Below, one piece after another: positions 32,575-44,187 of a stretch of 64,000 nucleotides of DNA (position 1 is the first letter of the stretch; each line of letters opens with the position of its first letter). The position numbers were made by a program, and so were the translations under genes. The DNA lies in the NCBI RefSeq assembly GCF_014805685.1, contig NC_060892.1:4396490-4460489 (forward strand). The letters run 5' to 3'. The notes under the pieces were generated by a model. That model saw nothing but the letters and a program-made list of their open reading frames with translations, did not search any database and was not told where the DNA came from. Source of the stretch: Silurus meridionalis. Lineage: Eukaryota > Chordata > Actinopteri > Siluriformes > Siluridae.

Positions 32575-33023
32575 TGGTGTAAATGTTTGTAGACATCTGA
32601 GCATAAGATTCATACATGATCGTATATGCATCCAATTCTACATTTAATCCCCATTTGCTGTTATAGTAACCTCCACTCATCTGGGAAGATGTTTCACTAG
32701 TTTTTGAAATCGCTTGTAGAGATTTGTGGAGATTCATTCAGACACAAGGGTGTTAATAAAGCCAGGTTTTGATGTAGGTGAGGTGAGAAGGCCTGGGGTG
32801 CTGTGAACGTTCCAATTTATCCAAAAGGTGTTTAATAAGTTGAGGCCAGAGCTCTACAGCGGGAGATCTTCCACTCCAGTCCATGTAAAGCATGTCATCA
32901 TGGAGCTGGCTTTGTGCACAGGGGCAGTGTCATGCTGGAACAGGTTTGGGTCTCGTCAATCATGTAAAGGGATGCTACAATGCTACCTTGGTCAGGTGTT
33001 CCATTTTTTTTTTTCCATATAGC
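32575..33023 (-). mobile_element. Tc1-type transposon remnant, copy 9
   Basis: Left end GGTGTAAATGTTTGTAGAC; right end CAGGTGTTCCA then TTTCCATATAGC. In reverse it keeps the Asp region (complement of AGTGTCATGCTGGAACAGG) and CTTCATGGAG-type text near 32900. About 450 bp. Confidence 0.8.
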
Positions 33024-33488
33024 TAAACTGAAATACTAGGACATAAGAGACATGTAATATGGATTGATAGGAGATGGATACAAGTGTAAAAAAGTATGCA
33101 AATACACAAAACCAACAAAATCTAATTAAAACAATTAGAGTAAGTAGCAAAAATAATGACAAAATGACAAATAGTAGATGCCAATCCTGCAAACATCTCT
33201 AACCATCTACAGACATACCAGCTCCATTGGATTCCACCTTATTTGAAGTTTGGACATTAGACCTCTTTAAGTGTTTAAAGGCTCTGGCATGGAGAAGCTG
33301 GTGTTAGATCTGTGATGATCGCAAATGTTGAGCTTTTTTTATGAGTTGCTCAGTAGCTTCTGGTTCCACAACCTCAAATGACTGTTTAAGACTGTAGAAA
33401 GGACATTACTCATAATCTTACTTTCCAGTGCTCATGTTAGTTCTCACTCTCCAGTGTTCTGTATTGTTTTAAAGACTATAAATCACAC

Positions 33489-33713
33489 TCTTGATGTCAC
33501 CCAAATGAGGATGGGTTCCCCCTTTGAGTCTGGTTCCTCTCAAGGTTTCTTCCTCATAACATCTAAGGGAGTTTTTCCTTGCCACAGTCGCCACGGCTTC
33601 TCATCAGGGATAAATACACATCGTTCACCTTAACTGTTAAATTCTGTAAAGCTGCTTTGAGACAATGTCTGTTGTGAAAAGCGCAATAGAAATAAACTTG
33701 ACTTGACTTGACA
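33489..33713 (+). repeat. ~500-bp retroposon family, CTTGA-tail copy
   Basis: GATGTCACCCAAATGAGG, TCTGGTTCCTCTCAAGG, CATCAGGGATAAATACAC, GAGACAATGTCTGTTGTG, and a tail of TTGACTTGACTTGAC. It starts at the same internal point as 23218-23418 and shares its tail, so these two form a subfamily. Confidence 0.8.
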
Positions 33714-34448
33714 ATCATGGAACGACAAACGAGAGACACTGAGCGAGGTGAGTGTGCTCATTGTGGTGAATGTGCTAAAGTGCTAATTATGGAGGATGTT
33801 ACTTAAATGTGTCCAAACAGACATGTGACATGGTTTAATGAGGTTCCAAAAGTGGATGTCCATGACTGTAATCCTGATCATTTGAAATGATGTGCAGTTT
33901 TTCCATATGTTTCTCTTCTCTGTAATTGTTCTCATTTGCCCACATGACTTTAACCTGCGCTATAGTTTTGCCACTAAGCCACATAGCTAATGTTTATACA
34001 CACCTGATGAGCCACTCATCTCTTCCCCTTTTCACTATGCTCTCCATAACAGTTTTCCTAGTGAAAATCAGATGAAAAAAACTCAACTGGTTCACTAAAC
34101 AAAATCCATAAACACTTGTAAGAAGCAGCCTTACATTAAAAACCCACTTTGCCACAAGGCTTTTGTCTATCACCGGCTTTATAATTATAATTGCTTCTGT
34201 CCTGTTCCCACGCTGAGCTCACCCCTGACTTCATAACTTTTGAAAGTGCAACTTTTTTTTTTCTGAAATGCATGAACCTGTTATACAAGCAGGAATTAGC
34301 TGTGAACTTAGCAAAAAGCCAAACGTTAACAGCTAACAGCTGAAAATAGGAATGCAGGGGATGCTCATGAGGAGGTGAGGTGTGATGTGAGTCTGTAGCT
34401 CACAGATCACAATCATCGACTTCTTCCTGTGGGTGGCAAGCTTGTCTG

Positions 34449-34450
<2 letters not shown>
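33714..34450. other. Unassigned sequence
   Basis: No gene or named repeat recognised. A T-run lies at 34252-34262. No conserved-looking block stands out. Confidence 0.3.
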
Positions 34451-34454
<4 letters not shown>

Positions 34455-34510
<56 letters not shown>

Positions 34511-34530
34511 GAGAGGTATATATATATATA
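34455..34530. repeat. (TA)n microsatellite, two blocks
   Basis: 34455-34507 and 34518-34530, separated by GTGGAGAGG. Confidence 0.97.
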
Positions 34531-34979
34531 TTTATATATTTGTATTTTGCATAGCATATTGACTCAACCACTGGACAGTGACTCATAGGCAGGTTTTAGA
34601 CTTGAACTCCAAATCGTCAAGTCATTTAAACCCTCACCGTCTTTGTCACCGATACTTTATGATGTGACTAGAGAAGCAGCTGTCCATGGTATTATTCAAG
34701 TCTAATTTATGCATATCAGTAAAATCATCCAAAAATTATTTCTGAGAACATTCTGAAGTCATTAAATGTCATTCTTATAGATTTGATTAAATATCCTATA
34801 TAAATGAGATTACGGTGGAGGCTAAAAACGTAAAAACCGTGTGGGGATTTGAACTTACAATGTTGCGATCACATCTAATATAGTAGCTTAAGGCTACAAT
34901 TGCTATGAACAGTTTTGCACTCAAGGGTCCGTCAGTGAACTGTTCACAACCTCTACAGTGATGAAACTATAATGAATGA

Positions 34980-35210
34980 ATATCCAATTTTACCCCAGAT
35001 GAAGACGGGAGTCACTCTGAAGTTCACTCTAAAATGCTCGTATCTTCTCAAGGAGTCATGACGTCAATACCATCACCTCTAGTTTGCTAATTAGCACAGA
35101 CATATGGTGATAAATTTATGAATTTTAACATTATATTTGGAATCTATTTAGTTTTGTGACAATGTCCATGTTTGAGATTTCTATACAAAGTATACTGAAT
35201 TGAATTATTA
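34980..35210 (+). repeat. ~500-bp retroposon family, highly diverged copy
   Basis: Keeps the order CCCAGATGAAGACGGG, TTCTCAAGGAGTC, GCTAATTAGCACAGAC, TTGTGACAATGTCCATG and tail TACTGAATTGAATTATT. Much older than the other copies. Confidence 0.55.
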
Positions 35211-35407
35211 GCTATCAATTATTAGCTACGCTTGTATGTGTGTTCATGTGTGCAATTATCCAATCTTGTGTCAGCAGTGCAGTTCACAAAACCATTCAGA
35301 TGCAGGTCAGAAGCTTCAGTTATTTTTCATGTTATATGTATCAGAATAAAAACGTGCCATGGTGGAGCATTTCACAATCTGCTAATGTCCTGGGATTTTT
35401 TAGAACG

Positions 35408-35530
35408 TTTACATTTACAGCATTCAACTGAGCAGCAATGGAATTAATGCATGGGGACCCAGGAGTGGCAGCATGGTGTGCCTGGGATTTGAACTCATGA
35501 CCTTCGGATCCATAGTTGAAGTCCAAAAGC
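35408..35530 (-). repeat. tRNA-like SINE, degraded
   Basis: Minus strand: GAGTTCAAATCCCAGG (B-box-like), CTGCCACTCCTGGGTCCCC. The left end ATTTACAGCATTCAACTG is the reverse of the 3' tail. Confidence 0.55.
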
Positions 35531-35539
35531 AACAGTCTT

Positions 35540-36460
35540 TAGAGTTGTGGGGGAAAAGCTGCAGTTCTGTGGATGAAAACTCCTGGTTTGTTCAGTGAGC
35601 TCATTGTAAACCAAATAACTACTCTATGCAATCATGATGAGCAGAAAAGCAAAATTCATAATTCATAATTCAAACCATGTCCAACCTTGAAACATGCAAC
35701 ATCAGTACAAGATCGAATCACGTTCCCATCCTGTGGAAAAACCTCACATGACAAGTTGAATGGAGAATTCCATAAGGACTACAGGTGTTATAATGAACTG
35801 GCCAGTAAGTGTGCATATAATATAGACCTAACAGCCACTGTTTGTGTGCCTCTATAGAGCATCTTAACCACTGCTTTCACAAATGAAGACATTTGCAGCA
35901 CCCAAAAAAAAAAGGCAAGGCTCAACAAGGCTCATTACACCCTTATGGATTGCCCTTGTCGAGCAGTAAGTGCTCCTTTGTCATTCCCCACACTCTGGTG
36001 AAATTTACCACACTAAGCTCGAGCTCAACACCTGGGGACAGCGCTGTCGAGGAAAGCCCGAGATTTATACGCCTGATTAAAGCAGGCAGGTGTGAATAAG
36101 AGGTGCAGTGGGGAAAATCAACATGAAAACCACAGTTTCACTTTTACAGGACCGTCGTATTGATCAGCTCCTATACCTTTATGCTGTTTTGCATCGCCTG
36201 GGATTTTTAAACAAATAATGTTTTTGTTCAAATGATGCTAACATCCAGAAACCCAATCCGATTAATTTATCCTGATGTATTCAACAAACTATATCATTTT
36301 GGGGACTGTGAGTTTTGGGAAAACAGCATTTGTTCCATCATATTGTTGTGTTGTTGTAAAATTGGCTGCTTTTTCTCTTGGAAATACGTCATTTGTGTTG
36401 TATATTTTTGTTGTTCAAGCATTTTGAGTTTTAATGTAATTGAATAAAAGTGAAATTTCG
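35540..36460. other. Unassigned sequence with a mixed-composition patch
   Basis: 35925-36110 has repeat-free, GC-richer text (CTTGTCGAGCAGTAAGTGC, GGACAGCGCTGTCGAGG, ATACGCCTGATTAAAGC) and may be conserved non-coding DNA. The rest is AT-rich. No gene. Confidence 0.25.
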
Positions 36461-36462
36461 TA

Positions 36463-36643
36463 CATTTACAGCATTTTCCAGATGCCCTTATTTAGAGGGA
36501 CTTACAGTTATCTCACTTATACAGCTGAGCAGTTAAGGGCCGTACTCAAGGGCCCAACAGTGGCAGCTTTGTGGTGCTGGGATTTGAACCACTGACCTTC
36601 CAATCGGAAGTTTAATATCTTATCCACTGAGCTACCCTGTCCC
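36463..36643 (-). repeat. tRNA-like SINE, full length
   Basis: Minus strand: GGTAGCTCAGTGGATAAG (A-box-like), GTGGTTCAAATCCCAGC (B-box-like), GTTGGGCCCTTGAGTACGGC, tail TAAGTCCCTCTAAATAAGGG. Best-preserved head in the window. Confidence 0.75.
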
Positions 36644-36659
36644 TTCTTGAATTTCTTTA

Positions 36660-36701
<42 letters not shown>
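36660..36701. repeat. (ATT)n microsatellite
   Basis: Fourteen TTA units just beyond the SINE head. Confidence 0.97.
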
Positions 36702-36708
<7 letters not shown>

Positions 36709-36837
36709 TTGCTGATATTAATTTGTATTATTAATTGAATTTGATGTATTTGTATAGCGCATTCAACAGTGGATATTGCCGAGTTCACTGATGAGTGAAC
36801 TCGAGTACAAAACATTTTGCCAATTAATCCTAAGTGG

Positions 36838-37262
36838 TTTTAGCTCAGTTGTTAGGATGTTGGACTACGATGTTGGTTAAGATGTTTAGCTTTTGGCAGA
36901 ACCTTTTATCCAGAGTGACCTCTAACTAAGCAGTTGAGGGTTAAGGGCCTTGCTCCAGTTCCCAGCAGTTTCAGTTTGGTGGTGCTGAGATTTGAACTTG
37001 GGACCTTCCAATTGCTCATGAGTCCAATGACTTAAACCACTATTTTCATGTTAAGTCAAAGTGCATGTTTTTCTGGAACAGAAATCTTCATAGCACCAAT
37101 AAATATTCACTATATACTAGACACTTTTATCATTTGCTCAGAAGGTTGTGGATTCAATTCCCAGCACCACCAACTTGCCCCTGCTGGATCTTTTGAGCAA
37201 TGTCTTTAACCCTCAACTGCTCATTTGTATAAATGTTGCTCTGGATGGAGGTGTCTGCCTCA
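36838..37262 (+). repeat. tRNA-like SINE interrupted by another SINE-bearing repeat
   Basis: Plus-strand head TTTAGCTCAGTTGTTAGG at 36838-36878. The matching body GAAGGTTGTGGATTCAATTC and CAGCACCACCAACTTGCCCC resumes at 37140-37262. Between them lies a minus-strand SINE (36885-37050: CAAATCTCAGCACCACC, GGCAAGGCCC-type text) with the AATAAATATTCACTATATAC flank also seen beside 22388-22578. The nesting is inferred; no target duplication was found. Confidence 0.5.
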
Positions 37263-37454
37263 TGGTTATTTCGGCTGTCTGGAGAGTGAATATTATTATT
37301 AATACAGTGGTCTGATATCACGTAATTATTCTTATAACCGTTTTTCAAATTTTAATGGAAATCCTGTAAACCGTCGGATTGCCTTTCCTGCAAAAGTGTA
37401 TGAATTACATATATTGTAATTTTAGTTGTTTTTTGAAGACATATATTGACATGT

Positions 37455-37985
37455 TCCCGGGGAACCAGTGACCAGTGTTCCTGTACTTTACCTGTCTCGG
37501 GATCTGCCTGGTTCGTCCCAGCACCCTACCTCTGGATGGAGTTCTCCTCGATTGGAGGTCACTCTGTTCAGCTGGGAATAGCTTTGTATCGGCAGCCTAG
37601 GGATCCATGAGCTTATGAAGCAACACAGGAGCTTTATAGATGGATTTAATGTCAACAGTCTACTACAATGGCTCAGGACCACAGGTTGCATTTTAGTGCC
37701 TATTTCTGCACACCTCAACAATGATGAACTATATTGAATGAAAATTGGGTGCCACTCAGATGAGGATTCTCTTTTGAGTCTGGTTCCTCACAGGGTTTCT
37801 TCCTCATACCATCTCAGGAAGTTTTCCTTTCCACAGAAGCCACTGTCTCACTCATTAGGGACAAACTTACAATTATAAGACGCAAACTTACATACTAATT
37901 ATTACTGATTTATCTCTGTAAAGCTGCTTTGAGACAATTGTCCATTGGTAAAAGTGCTCTACAAATAATAATGAATTGGATATAA
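37455..37985 (+). repeat. ~500-bp retroposon family, long copy
   Basis: Extends far 5' of most copies. CCAGTGACCAGTGTTCCTGT near the start, CCTACCTCTGGATGGAGTTC, and AACAATGATGAACTATATTG all match the reverse complement of 60761-61263. Then the usual 3' part: GCCACTCAGATGAGGATTC, AGCTGCTTTGAGACAATTG, AATAATGAATTGG. Defines the family length at a little over 500 bp. Confidence 0.75.
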
Positions 37986-37989
37986 AAGA

Positions 37990-39325
37990 CTCAATGTCTC
38001 ATTGGTGCATTCTTGAGATCTCCTTCTTAACGATGTTTAGCTAATCAGGAGTGCTAAGTCTAATTACAAGCTAATATTAGCTGTTCTGGGGCTTCCCTTT
38101 GTCATTTTTCGACACATCTGAGGAAAATGTTGATGTTCTCGACATATATATTCTTTGTCACTGTATCTTTACATCATGCTAAACAGCCATTGGCTAGCTA
38201 AACCTCAGTTATTTGCTAGCTGCTATTCTCATTTGCCAGGCATCCATATTTCACAGTTGCCTAGCAACAACATTCTCATTATTAACTGTTTTGCCATCTC
38301 ATTTTGGAAAGTGTTTCCAGTTTAAGGGCACCGCCATGACATTTGGAAGTTTGCGAGGTATCAAAGTCTCACACGTTAAATATCACGGCGTGCAACATTT
38401 GCAGCTGTTGCATCGGAGTTTAATCCCTGTACACAAAGCTGAGGCTTGGCATATTGAAAGCCAGCCAATGATCTGCCTTTATGTCCACAGTCTGTACCGT
38501 CTCTATCTTTGACTCCCGTCTGACGCGAGACAATTGTGCGATATTCAGACGATACAAACGGAAGATGATATCACAAGACACTAAATACTGAAATTAACAG
38601 ACCCCCACCCCCAAAAAAAAGAAGAAGAAAAAAAAAACGGGATTGATGTTTCATGGTGTTGCATTTTTTTCACCTTCTTGACCCAGCAGACATCCCAAGA
38701 GTATAACTACAAGCATCACACATTCACGGCTTTGAAGATCTCACTGCCCTCTGCCTCCCGCTGCTTTGATTCAGCGCTCGGAGGAATATTGATTCGCCCG
38801 CCTTCGCTCTATCTCTCCTCAATATTTCATTCTTCTCATATCATAGTCATACCATTATCACAATTCGCTGCAATGCTATTGTCTGTGTTCGCTAAAGGCA
38901 TGAGAAAACTCTTTGTGTTACCCATTAGGCTTACGTTATCATTTAGTCGATGTATTGTTAAAGATAAAACACCTGGCTGGTGTAACCGGTTATTCTTTCA
39001 TGTAAAAACAACATGATGTGTAAATGTTTAGTTCATACACAGGGTTTTGTTACACACAGGCTTTACTGTGTTTTGAACTGCAGCTCTGATGTTGGTTCAA
39101 CGGGGTCGTAGATGTGAGTCGGATGTGAACAAAAGATGCACGAAACCAGTGTGAATGAGGAGGAAAACATTCAACATGGTATTGAAATAATGAGTAGCAG
39201 TTCATATGCATTCTTGGTGTTGCAAACACCATTTTGTAAAACATCCAATAGATCAGAGTGGTACGAATTTGAATAAACAAGCATTTATTATTATTTATTT
39301 TTTTTGCCTTTCTTCTTATTTTTGA
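37990..39325. other. Unassigned sequence with a conserved-looking patch
   Basis: 38690-38960 is repeat-free with CGGAGGAATATTGATTCGCC, ACCATTATCACAATTCGC and TGCAATGCTATTGTCTG, and may be conserved non-coding DNA. A 112-codon open frame over it (38678-39016) has no domain and is probably chance. The rest is unremarkable. Confidence 0.28.
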
Positions 39326-39560
39326 TCAGAATCAGAATCAGAATCAGAATCAGGTTTATTGGCCAAGTGTGTTGACACACACAAGGAATTTGGTTCCAGC
39401 TGTTTGTTACTCTCAAAAGTACAGACATAAATAAAAACCTATACATGACAAAACAGACTCAACAAGACAAAAACAGACTATACAAGACAATACAGACAAT
39501 ACAGACAATATGAGACAGTATAGACAGTGTGGGTAATATTACAGTTAATACTGCTCCTGT
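39325..39560 (+). repeat. (CAGAAT)n-ended interspersed repeat
   Basis: ATCAGAATCAGAATCAGAAT followed by CAGGTTTATTGGCCAAGTGT and ACACACAAGGAATTTGG, a common fish repeat start, then an ACAATACAGACA-rich part. Confidence 0.65.
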
Positions 39561-39945
39561 ACAGTTAATAAGTCGGGTCATTTATTAGCACCCTGATATT
39601 ATGGATACTATGAAACCATGACATATTACTACCAGTAGCACCACTAGTGTAGGGTGGAAGTAATTTATGCTACAGATACTGTACATTCTCAGAAAGATGT
39701 ACAAACCCAGAGCTGGGCTCTCGATTGGGGCCACATTGGTTCCAGTAAACCAGGGGCCAAACATGATGATAATAAATCTCAAATACATTTTCATTAAATT
39801 CCATAGCGTGGTTTTCCATGATATATATACGCCTTCACTTTCACACTAAAACGATGCTGTACGAATACAAGCGCGAATCATGTGTTTACTAACAGGTTTG
39901 ATCAGAGGACATGAGAATGACAAAAACCTGAAAGAGAACGCAAAT

Positions 39946-40413
<468 letters not shown>

Positions 40414-40454
40414 TATCTATACTAAAGTAATTTTCTGTAATACATTAATTAACT

Positions 40455-40690
40455 ATTAATTAATGCTGGGTTTTCACTATGCAACATTTTACACTGTACA
40501 TTCCTGGTTTTATGTTAACCAGGATTCCGAGCACCTGCTTTCACACTGTACTTGCTTAAAATGAAAATGGTCCTAACCTTGTGCCTAAATGTGAAACGAA
40601 GCTACCCCAGGGTTAAATGCAGGGTTAAGAGCGACTCTACCCTGGGGTTAAATGTGGTGTGAAATGTTTTACTGAAATACATATAATTCC
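40455..40690. repeat. MITE-like repeat with CCCCAGGGTTAA inverted pair
   Basis: TAATGCTGGGTTTTCACTAT at the start recurs at 42721-42740 in the form TAATGATGGGTTTTTACAAT. Inside, CTACCCCAGGGTTAAATG and ACTCTACCCTGGGGTTAAAT are related words about 35 bases apart. Terminal repeats were not found. Confidence 0.4.
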
Positions 40691-41028
40691 TCCCAACTCA
40701 TATATTTTCCAGATCCATGTCCCCTTAGGGCCTTCAAACACTGCATCATCACTATGGAACAGAATTACCTACAGAGTGACAACACACAGAAAAATAGGGG
40801 TGTTGTTTCTGTACCTGTAAGATACTGGAAATATACCTTAAGGTGTCAACTGTGGACCTTTGGGTTTTTTTTATTTACGCATTTGTACTCTTTTAGGTAC
40901 ATTCCTGTTCCCTTGGTTTTTCTGTGTAAAGGAAAGTTGAAGTTTACCATTAAGTAGTAACTCCTCACTGGTTCCGCTGGGTGTCGTCGTTTTACCCCCT
41001 CAAGTCCCCGGGGCATTTTTTTTTTCAG

Positions 41029-41470
41029 ATTTTTAACATGGCAAAGGGGGAAAACAGAGACCCCCCTCTCCCCTTCTCCCTCTCTTTTTCTTCTCTCTCT
41101 CCACCCCCAGCCAGGATTCCCAACCTGAAGAAAAGTGCTTGGACGTGGACACATATTAGCGGAGGAACAGCTGAAAACTATTTCAGCCGGTCGGTCCGCA
41201 ACTTTTTTTTTTTTTCTCAGCTCCACTCGCATTTCAGGGTTTAACTGCGAACCCGAACCGGAACTGGACCATCATGCCGAACTGAAAAACGGAGATTTCT
41301 CATTTCCACCTAAACTTTTAGGGGGGTACGTGTGGATTTTTCTTCACCTCCTTCTCCTTCTTCTGCTTCTTCTTCTTTTTCATGGATGCGACTTAATGCA
41401 GGAATAAAACTGATCCGCATTTGACCCGGACTGACCTGGAGATTTGGACCGGGACAGAGCGCGCGCTGTG
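41029..41470 (+). other. Candidate 5' untranslated exon ending in a splice donor
   Basis: The sequence is unlike its surroundings: CT-rich, then balanced GC with CpGs (GTCGGTCCGCAAC, GACCCGGACTGACC, GGACCGGGACAG, GCGCGCGCTGTG). It ends at GCTGTG|GTGAGTTT, a strong match to a vertebrate splice donor at 41471. It may be a first exon starting somewhere in 40.98-41.15 kb, or an internal exon beginning after the T-rich run and CAG at 41026-41028. All ATGs inside open only short frames (the longest, at 41038, is 68 codons and low-complexity), which fits an untranslated leader whose start codon lies in a later exon. The downstream exon and gene identity are not visible in this window. Confidence 0.35.
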
Positions 41471-41624
41471 GTGAGTTTAACGGGAAAAAACTGTGCGGTT
41501 CTGCTTTGATGTTGGTACTGAAAATCCGAATCAACTCCGGAATGCGTGCACACCTATTCATTCATGTACTACTATATTATTCTTTATTTTCTTTTGTTTG
41601 TTTGTTTGTTTTTTTTTGTTTTTG

Positions 41625-41625
<1 letters not shown>

Positions 41626-41671
<46 letters not shown>
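41626..41671. repeat. (TA)23 microsatellite after (TTTG)n
   Basis: TTTG units at about 41592-41610 and a T-rich run pass into a pure TA tract. Confidence 0.97.
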
Positions 41672-41674
<3 letters not shown>

Positions 41675-41819
41675 AAATAAATAAATACAATCACTAACAA
41701 ATCATGACAAATTTCTTATTCATGAAAGCATTAAATTTTGATTTTGATTCAGCTTTACAAAATAACCTAATAATAACAAACAGAATTTAATAAACACAAA
41801 ATTGCGCAAAACACCTTTT

Positions 41820-41822
<3 letters not shown>

Positions 41823-41906
<84 letters not shown>
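41823..41906. repeat. (AT)42 microsatellite
   Basis: The longest pure AT tract in the window, 84 bases. Confidence 0.98.
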
Positions 41907-41908
<2 letters not shown>

Positions 41909-42289
41909 AATCGGAGCAAAAATTAACCGGTTCCAGTGAAAGCCGCATTTGTCAGGTTTATCCACGGAATTCAATATAAAGCATTAAAAAAAATGAATTA
42001 TCATAATTTTCTTTAAGTAAACATTTTCAACATCATGTTTTATTAAAATAATGAGCGGTTTTTGAGCTTCACGAGTCAACCCGAATTCAGATTCGGTTTT
42101 GAACCCGGTTTCTTTTTTCTTCTTCTTTTTTTGAACCTTTTATAGAAACAGCTTTAGAACGTTTTTTCCCCTTTAATCATGTATCTACATGTGTATATTT
42201 GTATATAGATTTTAATGCGTTTAAATAAAGAAAAGGAAAAAAAATTGAAACAAAAATCGCACACTAGTTTACTATGTAGTAGGTTTAAA

Positions 42290-42470
42290 TAGCACGTCCC
42301 CAACGGTCGCGCGCTCATTGGTCTCCATTGCGACCTGCAAGCATGCGCACTTCCATACTAAAGAGAGCGCACTAACCCTCAGGGCACCTTCCCCATAGTG
42401 CTACAGTAGTGCAGATCTGTGAATGCGCACTGTTTACTTCCCGAGTGCGCAGGACGCCTCTCAGGACTAC
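42290..42470. promoter_or_regulatory. CpG-rich patch with NRF1-like and CCAAT sites
   Basis: Three GCGCA-type words suit NRF1: GCATGCGCAC at 42341-42350, GAATGCGCAC at 42421-42430 and GAGTGCGCAG at 42443-42452. An inverted CCAAT (CATTGG) lies near 42316. CpGs are dense here against a CpG-poor background. It may be a promoter or a CpG-rich transposon relic; no transcript evidence is visible. Confidence 0.3.
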
Positions 42471-42613
42471 TTTTATATATATATTTAGAAATTATTCACC
42501 ATATAAATGGGTTACACATGAATTAAAGATGTTATATTACTATTTGTTAATAGTTGGGTTTACAGGTGGAAATGTTACACTGAAAGATTTAGTTTTTTAC
42601 ATTATTTCTATGT

Positions 42614-42650
42614 TTATTCATTCATTCATTCATTCATTCATTCATTCATT
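42614..42650. repeat. (ATTC)n microsatellite
   Basis: Eight to nine ATTC units. Confidence 0.96.
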
Positions 42651-42699
42651 AATGCCTTTATCTATTTATACTTAAGTGTTTTTTGTCCTCTGTGCCACT

Positions 42700-42795
42700 T
42701 TAATCTGATTAACTATTAACTAATGATGGGTTTTTACAATCAAATGTTTCACACTGTATGTTTGAGGTTTGTTATTAGTGAAATACATTCACAGG
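42700..42795. repeat. Fragment related to 40455-40690
   Basis: GATTAACTATTAACTAATGATGGG and TTTCACACTGTATG align with TTAACTATTAATTAATGCTG and TTTTACACTGTACA of the other copy. Confidence 0.4.
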
Positions 42796-43039
42796 TGGTA
42801 CAGAATAAAAAACAACAAAAATGCTGATGCAGCTATCTTTGTTTGGTTTGACTATTATAGAGTGAAAAATAGTTTTTATAGGTATCTGGGAGCAACCCGG
42901 GCATATGTGTTTTGGAGGGTATATATACATATATATGTGTCTTGTATGTGTATTTATGCAGTTACGTTTTCTTAACGAACGGATTAATCTTCTCGCAATA
43001 TCCCTTCTACACGTTTTAGATGTTTTTAACTTTTTAGAA

Positions 43040-43310
43040 ACTGGAGACTACATGCATTTATTTCCACGATGCTTGTTTACTGTAATGCGCTCTACCTGAG
43101 GGCCTCTGCTGTACCTCGGCTTTAACACCTAGGAGTCTGGCCCCTGCTGATCGTTCAGATCTCCTCTCGCATTCAACATTTGGTCAAAGAGTATATTCAT
43201 TGAATAGCTTCCCTAGGATCCCCAATGATTAAAAACAAAGGGTGAAAGAGCGTTCTCAGTTGCTGGACCTAGGTTCTGGAATGAGGTTGTGGCCTACAAT
43301 TTATTTAAAC
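43040..43310 (+). pseudogene. Non-LTR retrotransposon (L2/CR1/Rex-like) reverse transcriptase remnant
   Basis: Two blocks of the C-terminal end of a LINE reverse transcriptase are readable. At 43051-43098 the + strand reads HAFISTMLVYCNALYL, matching the HAFVSSRLDYCNSLY motif of this clade. At 43232-43285 it reads KTKGERAFSVAGPRFWNE, matching the KTKGDRAFAVAAPRLWN motif. The blocks are in different frames and the part between them is scrambled, so it is dead. No 5' part of the LINE is present. Confidence 0.75.
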
Positions 43311-43321
43311 GGCTTTATTCA

Positions 43322-43432
43322 ATTGGGGGTTAAGGGCTTTGCTCAAGGGCCCAGGAGCAGCAGGTTGGTGGAGCTGGGATTTGCACTCGCAAGACCTTTC
43401 TATCAGAAGGCCAGTGTCTTACCCACTGAGCT
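43322..43432 (-). repeat. tRNA-like SINE, head and body
   Basis: Minus strand: TAATAGCTCAGTGGGTAAG (A-box-like), GCGAGTGCAAATCCCAGC (B-box-like), GGGCCCTTGAGCAAAGCCC. Inserted against the 3' side of the LINE remnant. Confidence 0.7.
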
Positions 43433-44150
43433 ATTACTTGCATATCAAGGTCTTAAGTTATGTCATTAAGCATATTTTTTTTAGCATATGATTCAGTATA
43501 AAATTCCCATTTGATGTTTCTCAGTTTGTTTATGTCTATGGGATTTTTTAAATACTGTAGTACAGCATGTCATTGATTTTAAATGTACTTTATGAATAAA
43601 TTGTGACTGACTGAATAACACAAATTTACCCAAAGCCAACAGACATGGTTTAAAAAGACAGTATGCTCTTTTATCCTGTAATGGCTCATTCTAAAAAAGT
43701 CAATCACAGCTGATCCCTGACCTCTGCTAAATGTTAGTGTATGAACTGGAGCAAATAAACATCAAATCCTCTTTATTCTCTTAAAAAAAGCAAAGAAAAC
43801 CCAAATTACAGGTGAATGTTGCCCTGAATGTGACATTTCTCATTAGACTTGATTAAACATGATCTCTTTCTGTGGTTTTCTGTTTGAAATTCTGCTTTTT
43901 GGGGAACAAAACACAACAATTTCGCTGGAAAGACTTGTGTCTTTAATTTGGTTGTGTGATTTGTTTGATAGGGTAATTATTGTTTTATGAACGCTTTTTT
44001 TTTTCTTTTTAAGTGTTAGCCTCCTTTTGTTAGTCTGATGTGTTTGTAGGATCCTTTTGTGGCCCGCTGTGCAAGTTCTCTACAATATCAAGCTACAAAG
44101 CAACAGGAGGCAATCTTTTATGTCTTGAGATATACGTATATACAGTATAT
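43433..44150. other. Unassigned sequence
   Basis: AT-rich, no repeat or gene recognised; a T-run at 43997-44006. Confidence 0.3.
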
Positions 44151-44152
44151 AT

Positions 44153-44153
<1 letters not shown>

Positions 44154-44185
<32 letters not shown>
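44154..44185. repeat. (CA)n microsatellite
   Basis: About 15 units. Confidence 0.97.
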
Positions 44186-44187
<2 letters not shown>

